From Gracilaria vermiculophylla (Eukaryota > Rhodophyta > Florideophyceae > Gracilariales > Gracilariaceae), in assembly GCA_019155205.2 (NCBI GenBank), contig JAHNZQ020000049.1:744153-758895 (forward strand): DNA of 14,743 nucleotides. Reading direction: 5' to 3'. The first letter of the stretch is position 1. Each line of letters opens with the position of its first letter. Made by a program: the position numbers and the translations under genes. Under the pieces are notes generated by a model. That model was not told where the DNA came from. It searched no databases and saw only the letters and a program-made list of their open reading frames with translations. Shown piece after piece: positions 1-9,302 of this stretch.

Positions 1-267
1 ATCACAGATGGCTTCCCACACGTCGGCGGCGTTGTCAACGTCCCTTACATGGTCCAAATACTCATCACTGAGAGTCAGGCCAATGATCGCGCTGGCTTTT
101 GCATCTTTCTTCTTCCAAGTAGACAGCTCATTTTCGTCGGTGGGTCGTACAGAGTCGAGGTGATCATCGAGGTCTTTCAGCGCAAGAAATAGCTCAATCT
201 TTCGCTTCCATACATGGAAATTGTCCTCACCCAACTTTTCAATTCTGACCCCACTAAACGAGTCCAT
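1..267 (-). CDS. gag: Ty1/copia-type Gag, N-terminal part (cut by window edge)
   Basis: Capsid-domain start of a copia retrotransposon polyprotein, which would assemble virus-like particles in the cytoplasm. An 89-codon frame runs without a stop from an ATG at 265-267 to position 1, and an in-frame TAG lies 13 bases upstream (280-282), so this is the first usable Met. It opens MDSFSGVRIEKLGEDNF, continues HVWKRKIELFLALKDL, then has a W-KKKDAKASAIIGLTLSDEYL segment followed by HVRDVDNAADVWEAICD. This spacing of Trp-Lys, an AKASAIIGL-like helix and a D-A-x-x-x-W block is that of the UBN2/Retrotran_gag_2 family. The rest of the element lies off the left edge, so intactness cannot be judged; the visible part has no break. 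Its leader and presumed LTR lie to the right. Confidence 0.8.
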   Translation of the reverse strand, partial: MDSFSGVRIEKLGEDNFHVWKRKIELFLALKDLDDHLDSVRPTDENELSTWKKKDAKASAIIGLTLSDEYLDHVRDVDNAADVWEAICD

Positions 268-1667
268 GTTTTGCAAAGTCTACCGATGTGCCGAAACAGA
301 TGGCTTCAAAACAGCAAACAACAACCAACAACAAAGAACTAATAACAAACGACAAATAACAAACAACAACAAATAAGATCAATAGTCGGATGGCACAGGC
401 AGGATCACCAGCAGCAATCCGCGCACCCTGGAGGTCGGACCTCTGACCCCCGGAGCTCTTCCGGGTAGAAAAAGCTTTCTTCTGTCTGCCTCCTCCTACG
501 CTCAAGGAGAAGGTGCGTAGCTCTTTACGAGACTTCTAGAGGATAGTTAATGACCAAAGATATGTCTCCACCAAGTTAGCCCTCTCTCGTCTCTTGCAAG
601 AACTTGCGCAACCTCAAACTGAAGTTACTTTGACCCCAAGGTACGCTGCAGACGAGCACCAATAAAGGTAACTCGCGGCTTCACCAAAGTTAAGCCTGTG
701 CCACGTCGCCTCCCCGGAAGACTTGGGTCCCCGGATCAAAAGCTCGATATGGGTATCGTTCTCAACAGTCCAAGCACTCGACCCGAAGTCAGGTTCTCAC
801 ACAGATCAACACCCACCAAGTGCAGTACGCCACGACACCCCGTCCACAGGTGATCCCGCGGTACTCGCCAGGTCTTCCGACCAACACCGTTATCCGCCCT
901 ACAAAAGTAGAACCGGTGGGGAGCCCGCTTGACAGGAACACCTGCTATGGATCACGTTGCCAGGCTAACGGCCCCGCAGTACCAGGAATCACCCAAAGTA
1001 CTATGGATCAACCGCTCGTCACACTGGTCACCAAGTGATGACACAAAACAAACAAACTGGGAACCATAAATCCCAGATTTCACACAACCTGCTGAGACAC
1101 AACACGATAGTGCCCAGACTTCAACAAAATTACGAACCTCAACCTCTCGGATCAGAACCCGGAAACACGACGCGAGGATCCCAACAAGAAGAACAGAGGG
1201 AGACCAAACGAAGGGAGTAGCGATCGACACACACGGGCGACAACGATAACCTGAACACGATAACACGGCAGAACCAACGTCGAACCACTACCAACACAAC
1301 ACCCTCAGGGAGGAACGCGAGACCAAAAGAAAAATAACAACACCGACCAACGATACGGTCAACACACCCGACACATCGGAACGACGGAGAGAACGAAGGA
1401 GCAACACGGGTGAACGGTGGTGAGGGAGAGCGACAATACACAAGGGATAGCGGCAGAGGTCAGCGGGGCTGGGCCCATAACCTATTGGAGGTCAGAGAGG
1501 CAAGGGAAAGTTGAAGGGATATTAATAATGTTCGCCAGCTCTGGCTTGGATTTACTTTGAGGTGCCTCGACCACGACTCATATAGTGGTTCAGTCGCACC
1601 GACTAGGTTGCATCAGAAATTACACTGCAAAGGCAAGACGCTCAATACTACCAATCATATTGTAACA
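268..1667 (-). repeat. Probable leader and 5' LTR of the copia element
   Basis: This gene-free stretch lies directly upstream of the copia Gag start, where the 5' untranslated leader and LTR should be. The plus strand is rich in A and C and poor in T, most clearly at 310-375 (AAC-rich) and 1035-1440; the minus sense strand is therefore G/T-rich. The bias fades near 1500-1670. On the minus strand a plausible LTR start TGTTACAATATG begins at 1667, and a TATA-like CACTATATGAG follows at about 1582-1592. The inner LTR edge is unclear: three CTTGGTG motifs, read on the minus strand near 571, 809 and 1030, could each abut a primer-binding site. Only one LTR is in the window, so the limits are inferred. 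Open frames here look like by-products of the base bias. Confidence 0.4.
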
Positions 1668-2922
1668 TGACATAAATGTACTAGCCACAATTCAATAATG
1701 CTTACAACAGCAAAGCACAACAAAGCATGACAGTTCCGTACACTCACGAGACCATGACAATGCACAAATTCACTCAACCACCTTAAACTCTCTGTTCATA
1801 GCACCACTCGTGTCCATACAGCAATGTGTGTGTATAGTTACCATGACGAGGCACATTACACTAAACCATATTCGGTGTGCGTTAAGCTGAGTTTGCAATG
1901 TGTACACCTGGAAACGATATGGTTGTGAACAACGTGCCGAGCAGCACACCTGCACACGTGTACCAGACAGAATCAACATTCAACGCAGCCCATGGTCCCC
2001 GGAACATTTAGTTGTCAGTGACAGCACAGGCACTTCATCCAACAATTATTACCACGGTATGGCTCAGCATGCGGCTTAGGATTGACGGATCCTGAACTTA
2101 GCTGGCAACATGCCCGAGATACATAACCCAACGGCATTGGCTGAACACCATGAGGATTTGCGTAATTTGCCAGTCAGCAACCATATTCGAATTTACCGTG
2201 GTCAGTAATTCCGTATTTAGAAAGGATGAAATGTATCCTCCCATCACCTGGAATGTCTCGGCAATACCTGCTGCTATCTCCTGGTGCAAAAGTACTAATG
2301 ACAAAGAAGAAACTTTCCACAAAAGAGTCCGAAAAGATCAGGTTTTTGTGTTCCACATTAAGAGCGTGTCTTTTTCGGCTTGAGCGAAATAGATCACCTT
2401 GAGAAAAGTAGCCAAGCTCTTCTACTTGGGACATTGACGTAGCAAACTCCTGTTTGCAGAATGAAGACCATATATAAGAATGGAACAACGCTGAAAGGCA
2501 GAGAACACATTTCAACAGCGTTAAAATGTTTAGTTCGAACGACATAAATAACAAACCTCTGTTTCACCAGAGTTTTGTTTGGCATTGCGCTAAAATATGA
2601 GAGACTTACTGATCGCCGTTCATTTGGCATTGGATCTCAACAAGCAGTCCACCGCTTCGGGACAATACGTACATCTACTCTCGGAGTGTCTCGACGAACC
2701 TCTAACGGAGTTCACCTGCTCTTTTGCCAGTTCTTTCAGGACGTATGGGGGGGACACGTATGTCAAGGCCTCAGGTGTCTCAAGTATAATGGCATTTTAC
2801 ACGAAACGAGCGAGAATATCCAGTATTAAGATCGGGTCCTCACCATAGAACTACTTCTTTTGAAAAGTGATGTTCACTGTCTTGATGTAGTCCTCTTTGC
2901 AACTGGTGTTTGACGCTGAGCG
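1668..2922. other. Intergenic stretch, no supported gene
   Basis: No recognisable protein, RNA gene or terminal repeat. Short open frames overlap on both strands: 2174-2554 minus (126 codons, TTG start), 2150-2383 plus, 2597-2848 plus. The last begins with an ATG immediately after an in-frame TAA and encodes 83 residues starting MRDLLIAVHLALDLNK. I do not recognise it and see no motif, and overlap with frames on the other strand argues against real coding. A homopolymer of seven G lies at about 2748-2754. Confidence 0.5.
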
Positions 2923-3396
2923 TCAAGAAGAAGAATCATCAAATTGATGAACGCGGTAAAAGAAAAGCCTTGTATAAAGAGCGTTCGTTGGTTTTATGTT
3001 TTTCAGGCCAAGATAGCAGCGCTTTTTCTTCCTCATCCGGAATACTTCAGGAAAGAGATGGGTAGTCCAACGCCGGGTGGGTCCGAGAAGGCTATTTAGT
3101 GTCTCGCTTATCGAGTCGTCAATTGACAACCAAGTCTTTTCATCCGAGCTAATTTCCCAGTTAGAATCCGACGAACAAGCACCATAGTAAGATTTCCACT
3201 TGGAAAGACAAGACAGATTAGACCGATAAGCGGTAGGAGTTTCATCGCCCTTCTGAGCATTGAGGGAGCGCCGATTTTCTCGAAAAAGAGTTTTGATAGT
3301 TTCCATCCGATTCGTTACCCAAAATATTCGGGTATACAGAAGACTATGACCAGATGAATTGGAACGTTGAGCAGTATTACCTACTAAGAGACACAT
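2923..3396 (-). CDS. Unrecognised open frame, 157 codons
   Basis: I do not recognise this protein. It is the longest open frame outside the transposons, with an ATG at 3394-3396 and a stop at 2923. The product is basic and Ser-rich, with a cluster FRMRKKKRCYLGLKN near residues 118-132 and an acidic, Trp-containing middle (NWEISSDEKTWLSIDDS, near residues 80-96). There is no N-terminal signal sequence, no membrane segment and no RxLR-EER effector motif. A second in-frame Met at residue 31 is an alternative start. It could be a relic of an unknown element, an exon of an unannotated gene, or a chance frame. Nothing around it (no related neighbour, no clear promoter) supports expression. Confidence that it is a real gene is low. 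Confidence 0.15.
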   Translation of the reverse strand: MCLLVGNTAQRSNSSGHSLLYTRIFWVTNRMETIKTLFRENRRSLNAQKGDETPTAYRSNLSCLSKWKSYYGACSSDSNWEISSDEKTWLSIDDSISETLNSLLGPTRRWTTHLFPEVFRMRKKKRCYLGLKNIKPTNALYTRLFFYRVHQFDDSSS

Positions 3397-3836
3397 CGGG
3401 CTTAATTCTACATATTAAACAGATTGCACGGCCAATGCGGCGAAAGATGATCTCTAGACATTAGGAACAATCTCAGAGGGTTTCAATTTTTCCGAGATGG
3501 ATCTCTATAAGCGCGGTGCGCGTCGCATAGAAGCCGCAGGAAAGCCCTTTCTTTTCGAGAACCAAGGTACAATATGTGGGGCTTCGCAAATAGGCGGATT
3601 AGGTTTCTTTTATCAAGACCAAATCGTTAATAGAAGAAATTAGAAACAAAAAGAGACAAAAAATCTTCCAACTAGTATCCAAATCGACAACCACTGTAAT
3701 CAATCTTGAACGCGGTTTTAAGTCGTGATACCACTTATAAAGCGAAAACCCAGTACAGGGTGCCTCTCAAAGCGGCTGAGACCTCCCTTTCCTGAGGACG
3801 TAGCCTCTGCAGAAGAGCCTTCCTGACACCAACTAT
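3397..3836. other. Intergenic stretch, no supported gene
   Basis: No coding frame of note. At 3726-3733 the minus strand reads TGGTATCA, the core of an initiator-Met primer-binding site, but no LTR edge sits beside it. The stretch 3760-3830 is slightly more GC-rich than its surroundings and directly precedes the putative LTR. Confidence 0.4.
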
Positions 3837-4092
3837 TGTAGAAGCAAGTAGAAGCTTCTTGAACAAAGTATACAGCTAGAAAGATCTGGAAGTGTCTAGA
3901 AGATTCTATAAAAGAACAAAATCTGCATTTTTATTAATTATAATAGAAAAGATATAGAACTATACTATATAGTAAAAATGATGTAGGACACTATATAAGA
4001 ACGGTCCTAGAACTACATTTGCCCGAAGAAAGAAGTGAAGCCGAGAGTTCAAAATAAAACGAAGATTGCGTTCATTTAAGTCTATCAAAACA
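3837..4092 (+). repeat. Putative solo copia-type LTR
   Basis: A 256-bp stretch that begins TGTAGAAGCAAGTAGAAGC and ends AAAACA, the TG...CA form of an LTR. It contains a TATA-like CTATATAAGA at 3991-4000 and an AATAAA at 4053-4058, spaced as in an LTR promoter and polyadenylation signal on the plus strand. The repeated AGAAGCTTCT/TCTAGAAGATTCT wording resembles short copia LTRs of oomycetes that I know. No second copy and no internal coding region adjoins it, so it would be a solo LTR. Against it: the bases before (ACTAT, 3832-3836) and after (TTGTA, 4093-4097) do not form a target duplication. The 3' limit could therefore be wrong. Confidence 0.45.
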
Positions 4093-5555
4093 TTGTACTG
4101 TACAGCCTGCATTTCTAACTAGGTAGACGTAACCCTGCAGGTGCTTCTAGATATACAAAAGACGTTGCGGTGTGAATCTGATAGAGATTGGAATACCAGA
4201 GTAAGAAACTTCCTGGGGAAGAGGAAAAAAAGGCAAATAGCAGACAAAATAAGGGAGATTGCAACGAGATGAAAGATGGAAAAAGGGGTGCAAAAGCGAA
4301 CCAGGACCCCAAATGGGGAGGAGTGGAAAGACCCGAATAAAACAGAATACTGTATAACATCATATCCAAAGCAGTGGATGGATTCTTGTCCTCGGTAAAT
4401 CAAGACGGGTGAATATTCCGTGCTATATGGAGCATTTCCGCATCAAGGATATCGATCCACAAAGTGTAAAGGTTCGAAGCCGAAGTCGATTGAATTTAAT
4501 GTAGAAAGGCCATCGAGCGCGAGCTGTCGTCAAAGTATTGTGACTGCGCTGCAGTAGGATCTGGTACTGCTCTACAGTACGAGCACTACAGTATCTACTG
4601 TGGACCACATATTTAGAGAGAGCGTCACGACGGCGAGGCAGAAGGGTGGGATGCGCCTATCGTGCATCATACGCCGCCGTATTGCCAAAATATCTACAAA
4701 AAATTTTACAGATCCCATCTTGGGAGCTACATCCTGTGATTGCGTGGAAACCCGCTCCTGGGCTATATTTTCTATGAAAATTTCCGCTAAATATTCCTGT
4801 GGCAGGAATGTGAACCACACTGCTCTACAATTAGTGTGTTGAGAGTGATAGTAGAACATATTCATAGATTTACCATTTCAGAAATACCTGCCCAAGGAAA
4901 ATAAAATAGAAGAAGTACTGAGGGATTTTCTTTAACAAACTACATTTTTCGTTGGTTGTATGTTCTTGCTTGATGCTTCGAGCAAAACATCATACATATA
5001 TCTATATTGAAGCTACTTTTTTTACAATCGAAGAAAACCGGAGACTAGTCTGGAAGCATTATTCTTTCAATTTGTTTATTCTATCAGATCCTTTTAGCCT
5101 ATATTGTTTTGCAGAAAGCCACGCGATAGATATCTACTTATTGTTTTCTTTCCTTAATTGGTGTGGAGAGACGTACATTTGAAAACGTTCTTATACATGT
5201 TAACCAAACAAGTTCTTGTGACGAAAAAATAGGTTCGAGACCAATGGCATCCGCAGAAACCTTTACTCTTCTCATTTATAAATATGGGCCTAAAGAAGAA
5301 TAAGAAGTATTGTTCAAATGCACATATGACGAATTAAAGCGCAATTTTTATGTTATGGCTCGTGTTGCCACTATACAAATAGAACAAGACTGCCACTTTC
5401 CAAACATCAGGAGCTCACAAACAAAAACCACGATTGACAAAGTACAATAGTTCTGAAAGGGCTCAGAAAATAGGACACAAAACGCATGGCTGTCTCTACC
5501 AATTCCGATAAATAACTTTTATGCTGCAATTAGTATCATCGATTTTGAATGTAAA
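4093..5555. other. AT-rich intergenic stretch, no supported gene
   Basis: No recognisable gene. A minus frame at 4572-4865 (97 codons) and a plus frame at 4600-4842 (80 codons) overlap almost completely, so at most one could be real; neither shows a motif I know. Runs of A and T are frequent after 4900. Two sequences matching an RNA polymerase III B box (GGTTCGANNCC, near 4470 and 5232) lack a cloverleaf around them. Confidence 0.45.
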
Positions 5556-5637
5556 TTTGTAGTTATGGGTTCAAAAGACTTTTTTTGTAGTTTTGGTTTC
5601 AAAAGACTTTGTTTTTGTAGTTTTAATTTCAAAAAAA
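5556..5637. repeat. Three-copy degenerate tandem repeat
   Basis: A unit of 28-30 bases with consensus close to TTTGTAGTTTTGGTTTC followed by AAAAGACTT occurs three times. TTTGTAG starts at 5556, 5584 and 5614. Copies 1 and 2 share TTCAAAAGACT and copy 3 is diverged (TTCAAAAAAATAC). It is a simple minisatellite of no evident function. Confidence 0.75.
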
Positions 5638-5752
5638 TACTTTCAAATAGAAAAGACGAACTATGATTTCAGAAATCATAAAAAAAATTTCGGCAACATG
5701 GTCCATGCTTGATGTAAGAAAAAAAGCTTAACATTAGAAGCCACAGCTCATG

Positions 5753-5757
5753 AAATG
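5753..5757. repeat. Target-site duplication AAATG, left copy
   Basis: AAATG immediately precedes the TG that opens the left LTR, and the same five bases follow the right LTR at 11215-11219. Five bases is the usual duplication length for Ty3/gypsy insertions. The matching bases extend a little by chance on both sides (GAAATGTGAA and GAAAATGTGAA), so the exact edge carries one or two bases of doubt. Confidence 0.7.
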
Positions 5758-6121
5758 TGAAACAAAAGACCAGATGGTGCAAAGGAAGACAGGTAAAATA
5801 AACTCAAATGATCACTTTTTATTCCATCATATTCCCCCTTGTTCGGTCCTGGTGCCGCTACTTGGCATCTACGACCTCTTATATAGAGAATTATACCCCC
5901 CTAAATGGTGGCATAATCACAGACATCAAATTTACTAGCTGGATGCTTCTCAATTGCTCTAAACTCTTCTTCGAACACTAATTAGAAACCTCTAGATGCG
6001 TTACAGCAATGCAACATAAACTTCTACACTGAAACTAAAAACATAAATGGCAGGCTAAATAAACCTTGCTGGCATGCGTCCAGAACAGCCTAGAATAATC
6101 TGGACTATTCTAGATTCTACA
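5758..6121 (-). repeat. 3' LTR of the Ty3/gypsy element
   Basis: This 364-bp direct repeat of 10850-11214 starts TGTAGAATCTAG on the minus strand and ends TTTGTTTCA, giving TG...CA ends. In sense orientation it carries a TATA-like CTATATAAG (5878-5886) and an AATAAA (5818-5823). It is followed internally by the polypurine tract, which fixes it as the 3' copy. Plus-strand open frames inside are by-products. Confidence 0.93.
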
Positions 6122-6140
6122 CTATTCTCACCTCCTCTCT
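6122..6140 (-). other. Polypurine tract (second-strand primer)
   Basis: On the minus strand the bases immediately before the 3' LTR read AGAGAGGAGGTGAGAATAG: 17 purines of 19, ending exactly at the LTR's TG. This is the position and composition of the RNase H-resistant primer for second-strand DNA synthesis. Confidence 0.75.
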
Positions 6141-6153
6141 ATTGACGACCGCG

Positions 6154-7717
6154 TCAATGATACTCAGGTAGTAACCCACTATCAATAATGTACTTGTGCC
6201 AAGTATTGGTTGCAGTACCATCACGGTCCACGATATCTCTTGTTGGCTGCAACTTAGCTTCATGAGTTGGCGCGCCCTGCATTAATGTCAGGAATTGATA
6301 TCCTCTTCCTCGTCTGGTATGCTTCAAAATACTTCCAACGACTTGATCTTTTCCTTCAGGCATCGGTACCGGATCAGGTCTTTCAGGAATGGGTATCCCA
6401 ATTTCGGCAGGTTGCTCCCTGTATGGAGGTCTATGGATCACATGAACAACTGGATGGATCTTAAGATGACTTGGTAGATCCAACCTTAAAACATTCTTTC
6501 CAATTAACTCATTCACCATAAATAGCCCATACCTTCTTGCGGTCAGCTTCTGCGTTACCTGAGACCTCGAATATAAATCCGTACACAAAGATTTGTTCAA
6601 CCACACTTACAATCCAAGTTGATAACTTGTAGTTTGATCACGTTGAGATGATATTGCACTTAGTCTAGCCTTAGTAACTTTGTACGAGAACTTAGCATCT
6701 TCCAAAGAATTTTTCAATCTCGTCTTAAACTCTTCAACGCTTTCAATCGGCATCTCTGCTCCTGAAATCATATCAAGAGGCGTCTTCGGATTATATCCCC
6801 AACCCATTTCTAATGGCGACATTCCCAAGTCTTCAGTCACAGAAGAGTTATAGGCAAACTCTGCAGTAGGTAGCAATTCATCCCAATCATTCTGATGGTA
6901 CGAGCAAGAGCACCGTAAATAGTTTTCAACCATTCAATTCATAATCTCCGATGCACCATCTGTCTGCGGATGATGACTTGTGGACATCTTCAAATTTACT
7001 ACACATAGCTTCATCACATTTTCCCAGAACTTTGAAGTGAACTTAGGATCTATGTCTGAAGCAATTTTATCTGGTAAGCCACGGAGTTTGAATATGTTGT
7101 TGAAGATTGAAGTAGACACATCTACTACCGTGTCATTCAAATTAAAAGGAATGAAATAAACTCTTCTCTTAAGTTGATCAACCCAAGTTTTGACTGCATC
7201 ATTTCCATTCTTAATCATTGGAAGGTGTACATTAAAGTCAGTAGCCAGAGATTCTCATCTTCTCTCAGGCATCTCTAATGAAGTTGGAACTGTGATTTTC
7301 TTTTGATTCGAATCTTTTGCTTGCTGACATGGAAGGCATACTTTGCACATAATTTCGAACATCACGTGTCATATGTATCCAATGATAGTTCCAAAGCCGC
7401 GTTAAAGTCTCCGCAAAAGCAAAATGTCCACTTATTTTCGAATCATGCGCTAGCTGTAGAATATTTGAAACACGCTTTCTTTGAACACACAGTTTCTTAC
7501 CATACATAAGTCGTTTTTCTTCTCGCCTAAAAATGTGAATTATCTTTTCAAGCTGTAACTTCTTAATCTCATCAGAAGGCCAGTTTCCATCTAAGGCTCT
7601 AACAATAGGTCCAAAGAACTGATCATCATCATAACTGCTAGGAATATCATCAAGATCAAAAGATAACACTTCCAAATCGTTAACTAAAGGGTTATCCATA
7701 TCCTTAGAGTTGGTCAC
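6154..7717 (-). pseudogene. pol: Ty3/gypsy integrase with chromodomain-like tail, broken
   Basis: Would join element cDNA to host chromatin. The zinc-binding HHCC domain is split: its His half (HDSKISGHFAFAETLTRLW, then YHWIHMTRDVRNYV) is in one frame and its Cys half (CKVCLPCQQAK, 7325-7347) in the next, so a frameshift lies near 7345-7360. The catalytic core keeps D (7237-7239, ATDFNVHLP), D (7054-7056, SDIDPKFTSKFW) and E (6946-6948, TDGASE), with 35 residues between the second D and E. A C-terminal module follows (LTARRYGLFMVNELIGKNVL, then KIHPVVHVIH), then a chromodomain-like segment (GRGYQFLTLMQGAP, LQPTRDIVDRDG). The natural stop is at 6154. Nonsense codons fall at 7255-7257 (a Trp position), 6934-6936 just after the catalytic Glu, and 6607-6609. 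The open pieces are 7265-7717, 6934-7218, 6607-6933 and 6154-6606. Confidence 0.93.
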
Positions 7718-7729
7718 ATGAGGAGCTAT

Positions 7730-8215
7730 TTACAAAGCAACACCAAGTACAGGAATCTTTCCTTGCTTCAAGGTAATTGGAAATATGCCAAAATTACAAA
7801 GCGTTTGAATGTAACGTGCCTCTTTCCGACTCAATTTAGGCTTGGTGCATAAATGCTTCAGGACTTCATGGTCAATTATAATCTCAAATGATCAACCTTC
7901 CAAATAACATCTGAACCTCTAAAAAAAAGATATCAAACCAAGAAGCTCCGTATCATTTGCGGAATAATCTCTCTCAGTAGGAGACAGCTTTTTAGAATAA
8001 AAGGTCATAACACGATCCTTTCTATTCTCATCTAGTTGTGTTAAAGTTCCTCCAACCGCATATTGCGAGGCATCATCATGACCTCGAAAACTATTGTTCC
8101 AGTCTAGGGCAACAAGATTAGGGGCTTGTGTGATGGCTTCTTTCAATTTATGAAATGCTTCATCACACTTCTCATTCCATTTGCCAACACTGATATCTTT
8201 CTTTGTCAGATCCGT
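7730..8215 (-). pseudogene. pol: Ty3/gypsy RNase H domain, broken
   Basis: Degrades the RNA strand of the RNA-DNA hybrid during reverse transcription. The best-kept piece is 7919-8146: FRGHDDASQYAVGGTLTQ carries the first catalytic Asp (the DAS motif), and SPTERDYSANDTELLGLI holds the conserved Glu of the TERxYS...ELL motif. After a stop at 7919-7921 the same frame continues FEIIIDHEVLKHL, which supplies the third Asp, then KPKLSRKEARYIQTLCNFG. Further stops lie at 7892-7894 and 7730-7732. The domain follows the reverse transcriptase in the same frame across the stop at 8216. The residue set looks complete although the frame does not. The T/A-rich run around 7912-7928 is a plausible site of an indel. 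Confidence 0.9.
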
Positions 8216-9302
8216 TTACGGGGCTGCAATTTCCGAGAATTTGGGAAAATACCTGCCGAAGAATTGGAGTAAGCCAATAAATCTTTTAATGTCTGTAACA
8301 GTTTTCGGCTTCGGCCATGTTTTCAAAACCTCGGCTTTTTCTGGGTTGACGCGAAGACCTACTTTGCCGAAAATGAAGCCCAAATATTCTATCCCAGTTT
8401 TCAGAAAATCACATCCCTTGGGAGAAACGTAAAGTTGATGTTCTTTCAGGCGAGTTAATACGATTTCCAGATGCTTGAGATGGCTTTCTTCATCCTTGCT
8501 GAATATTAGAAGATCATCAATGTAAAAAACCATAAACACATCAATACAATCATAGAAGATACGGTTCATCAACGACTGGAAGGCAGCCGGGGCATTACAT
8601 AAACCCATCGGCATAACAAGATACTCAAACGGTCCGTACTTCGTATTGAACGCGATCTTTTCAACATCCCCAGGCCTCACCCGTATCTGATGGAAACCAG
8701 TTTTCAAGTCCAACTTTGAGAAGACTTTTTGCGTCACCAAGCTTATCAAACATCTCATCTGATGTAGCCAATAGCGCATTATTCCTTTTCGTGATTCGAT
8801 TAAGAGCTCAATAATCGACCACTCCTCTCAATTTGTCTTTCTCTTAGACGAAGAATAATGGCGATCCATACGGTGACTTATGCAGCCTAATCTTCGTACT
8901 TCTCAGCAAATCTTCCACATATTCCTTTGCAGCTTTCAACGCCGCGGGGGACAACTGAAACAATAGAGGATGGAGTGGCTTAGAACCTTTCTCAATCTCA
9001 ATCTCATGATCCACAATTCTCTTTGGTGGTAGCCCAGCAGGTAGTTGCTCTTTGAAGACATCTTTAAATCTAGACAACAGCCTTTCCAAATTAACATGCT
9101 TTGGACCTTCGACTGCTAAGCGTTTTGTCAACTTCAACTCATTCACATCAACGAGTTGATATACATTGCAATCTCTCCCATGATTCTTTCTCCTAATCAT
9201 GTTCCGCAACGTTTTAACTCCAATGCTTGTGACTCTCACTTCCTTGCTCGAATTATCCTCAGTCATTGGAACCACGTCTTTGTCAACCTTAACAACCCGT
9301 TC
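8216..9302 (-). pseudogene. pol: Ty3/gypsy reverse transcriptase, broken
   Basis: Copies element RNA into DNA. The segment begins with the protease-RT connector (LERLLSRFKDVFKEQLPAGL, then IVDHEIEIEKGSKPLHPLL) and the finger motif KSPYGSPLFFV. Stops follow at 8844-8846 and 8808-8810 in the same frame (EKDKLRGVVDY before the second). A frameshift at the five-base run 8726-8730 (AAAAA in sense) moves reading into the long open piece 8216-8779. This holds SKLDLKTGFHQI, EYLVMPMGLCNAPAAFQSLM, the catalytic YIDD at 8513-8524, and the thumb/connection motifs LKHLEIVLTRLKEHQLYV and LGFIFGKVGLRVNPEK. It ends at a stop at 8216-8218 after FSEIAAP. The family is unmistakable. The catalytic aspartates are preserved, but no continuous frame remains. 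Confidence 0.96.

Noticed and set aside
254..505. 83-codon minus frame with a hydrophobic, valine-rich segment
   Set aside because: It starts at TTG, lies in the copia leader and overlaps the Gag start in another frame; the hydrophobic run comes from the GT-rich sense strand.
952..1441. Two overlapping Cys/Val-rich minus frames
   Set aside because: They are explained by the G/T bias of the leader or LTR and show no domain or homologous wording.
2923..3396. Possible RxLR effector
   Set aside because: No signal peptide, no RxLR and no EER motif; RRSLN near residue 42 does not fit the pattern.
3726..3733. TGGTATCA on the minus strand, like an initiator-Met primer-binding site
   Set aside because: No LTR end with TG/CA adjoins it on either side, and no Gag follows.
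4470..4480. GGTTCGAAGCC, a match to the tRNA B box
   Set aside because: The flanking bases do not form a T stem and no A box or acceptor stem lies at the right distance.
5232..5243. GGTTCGAGACC, a second B-box match
   Set aside because: The T stem has mismatches and no cloverleaf can be drawn upstream.
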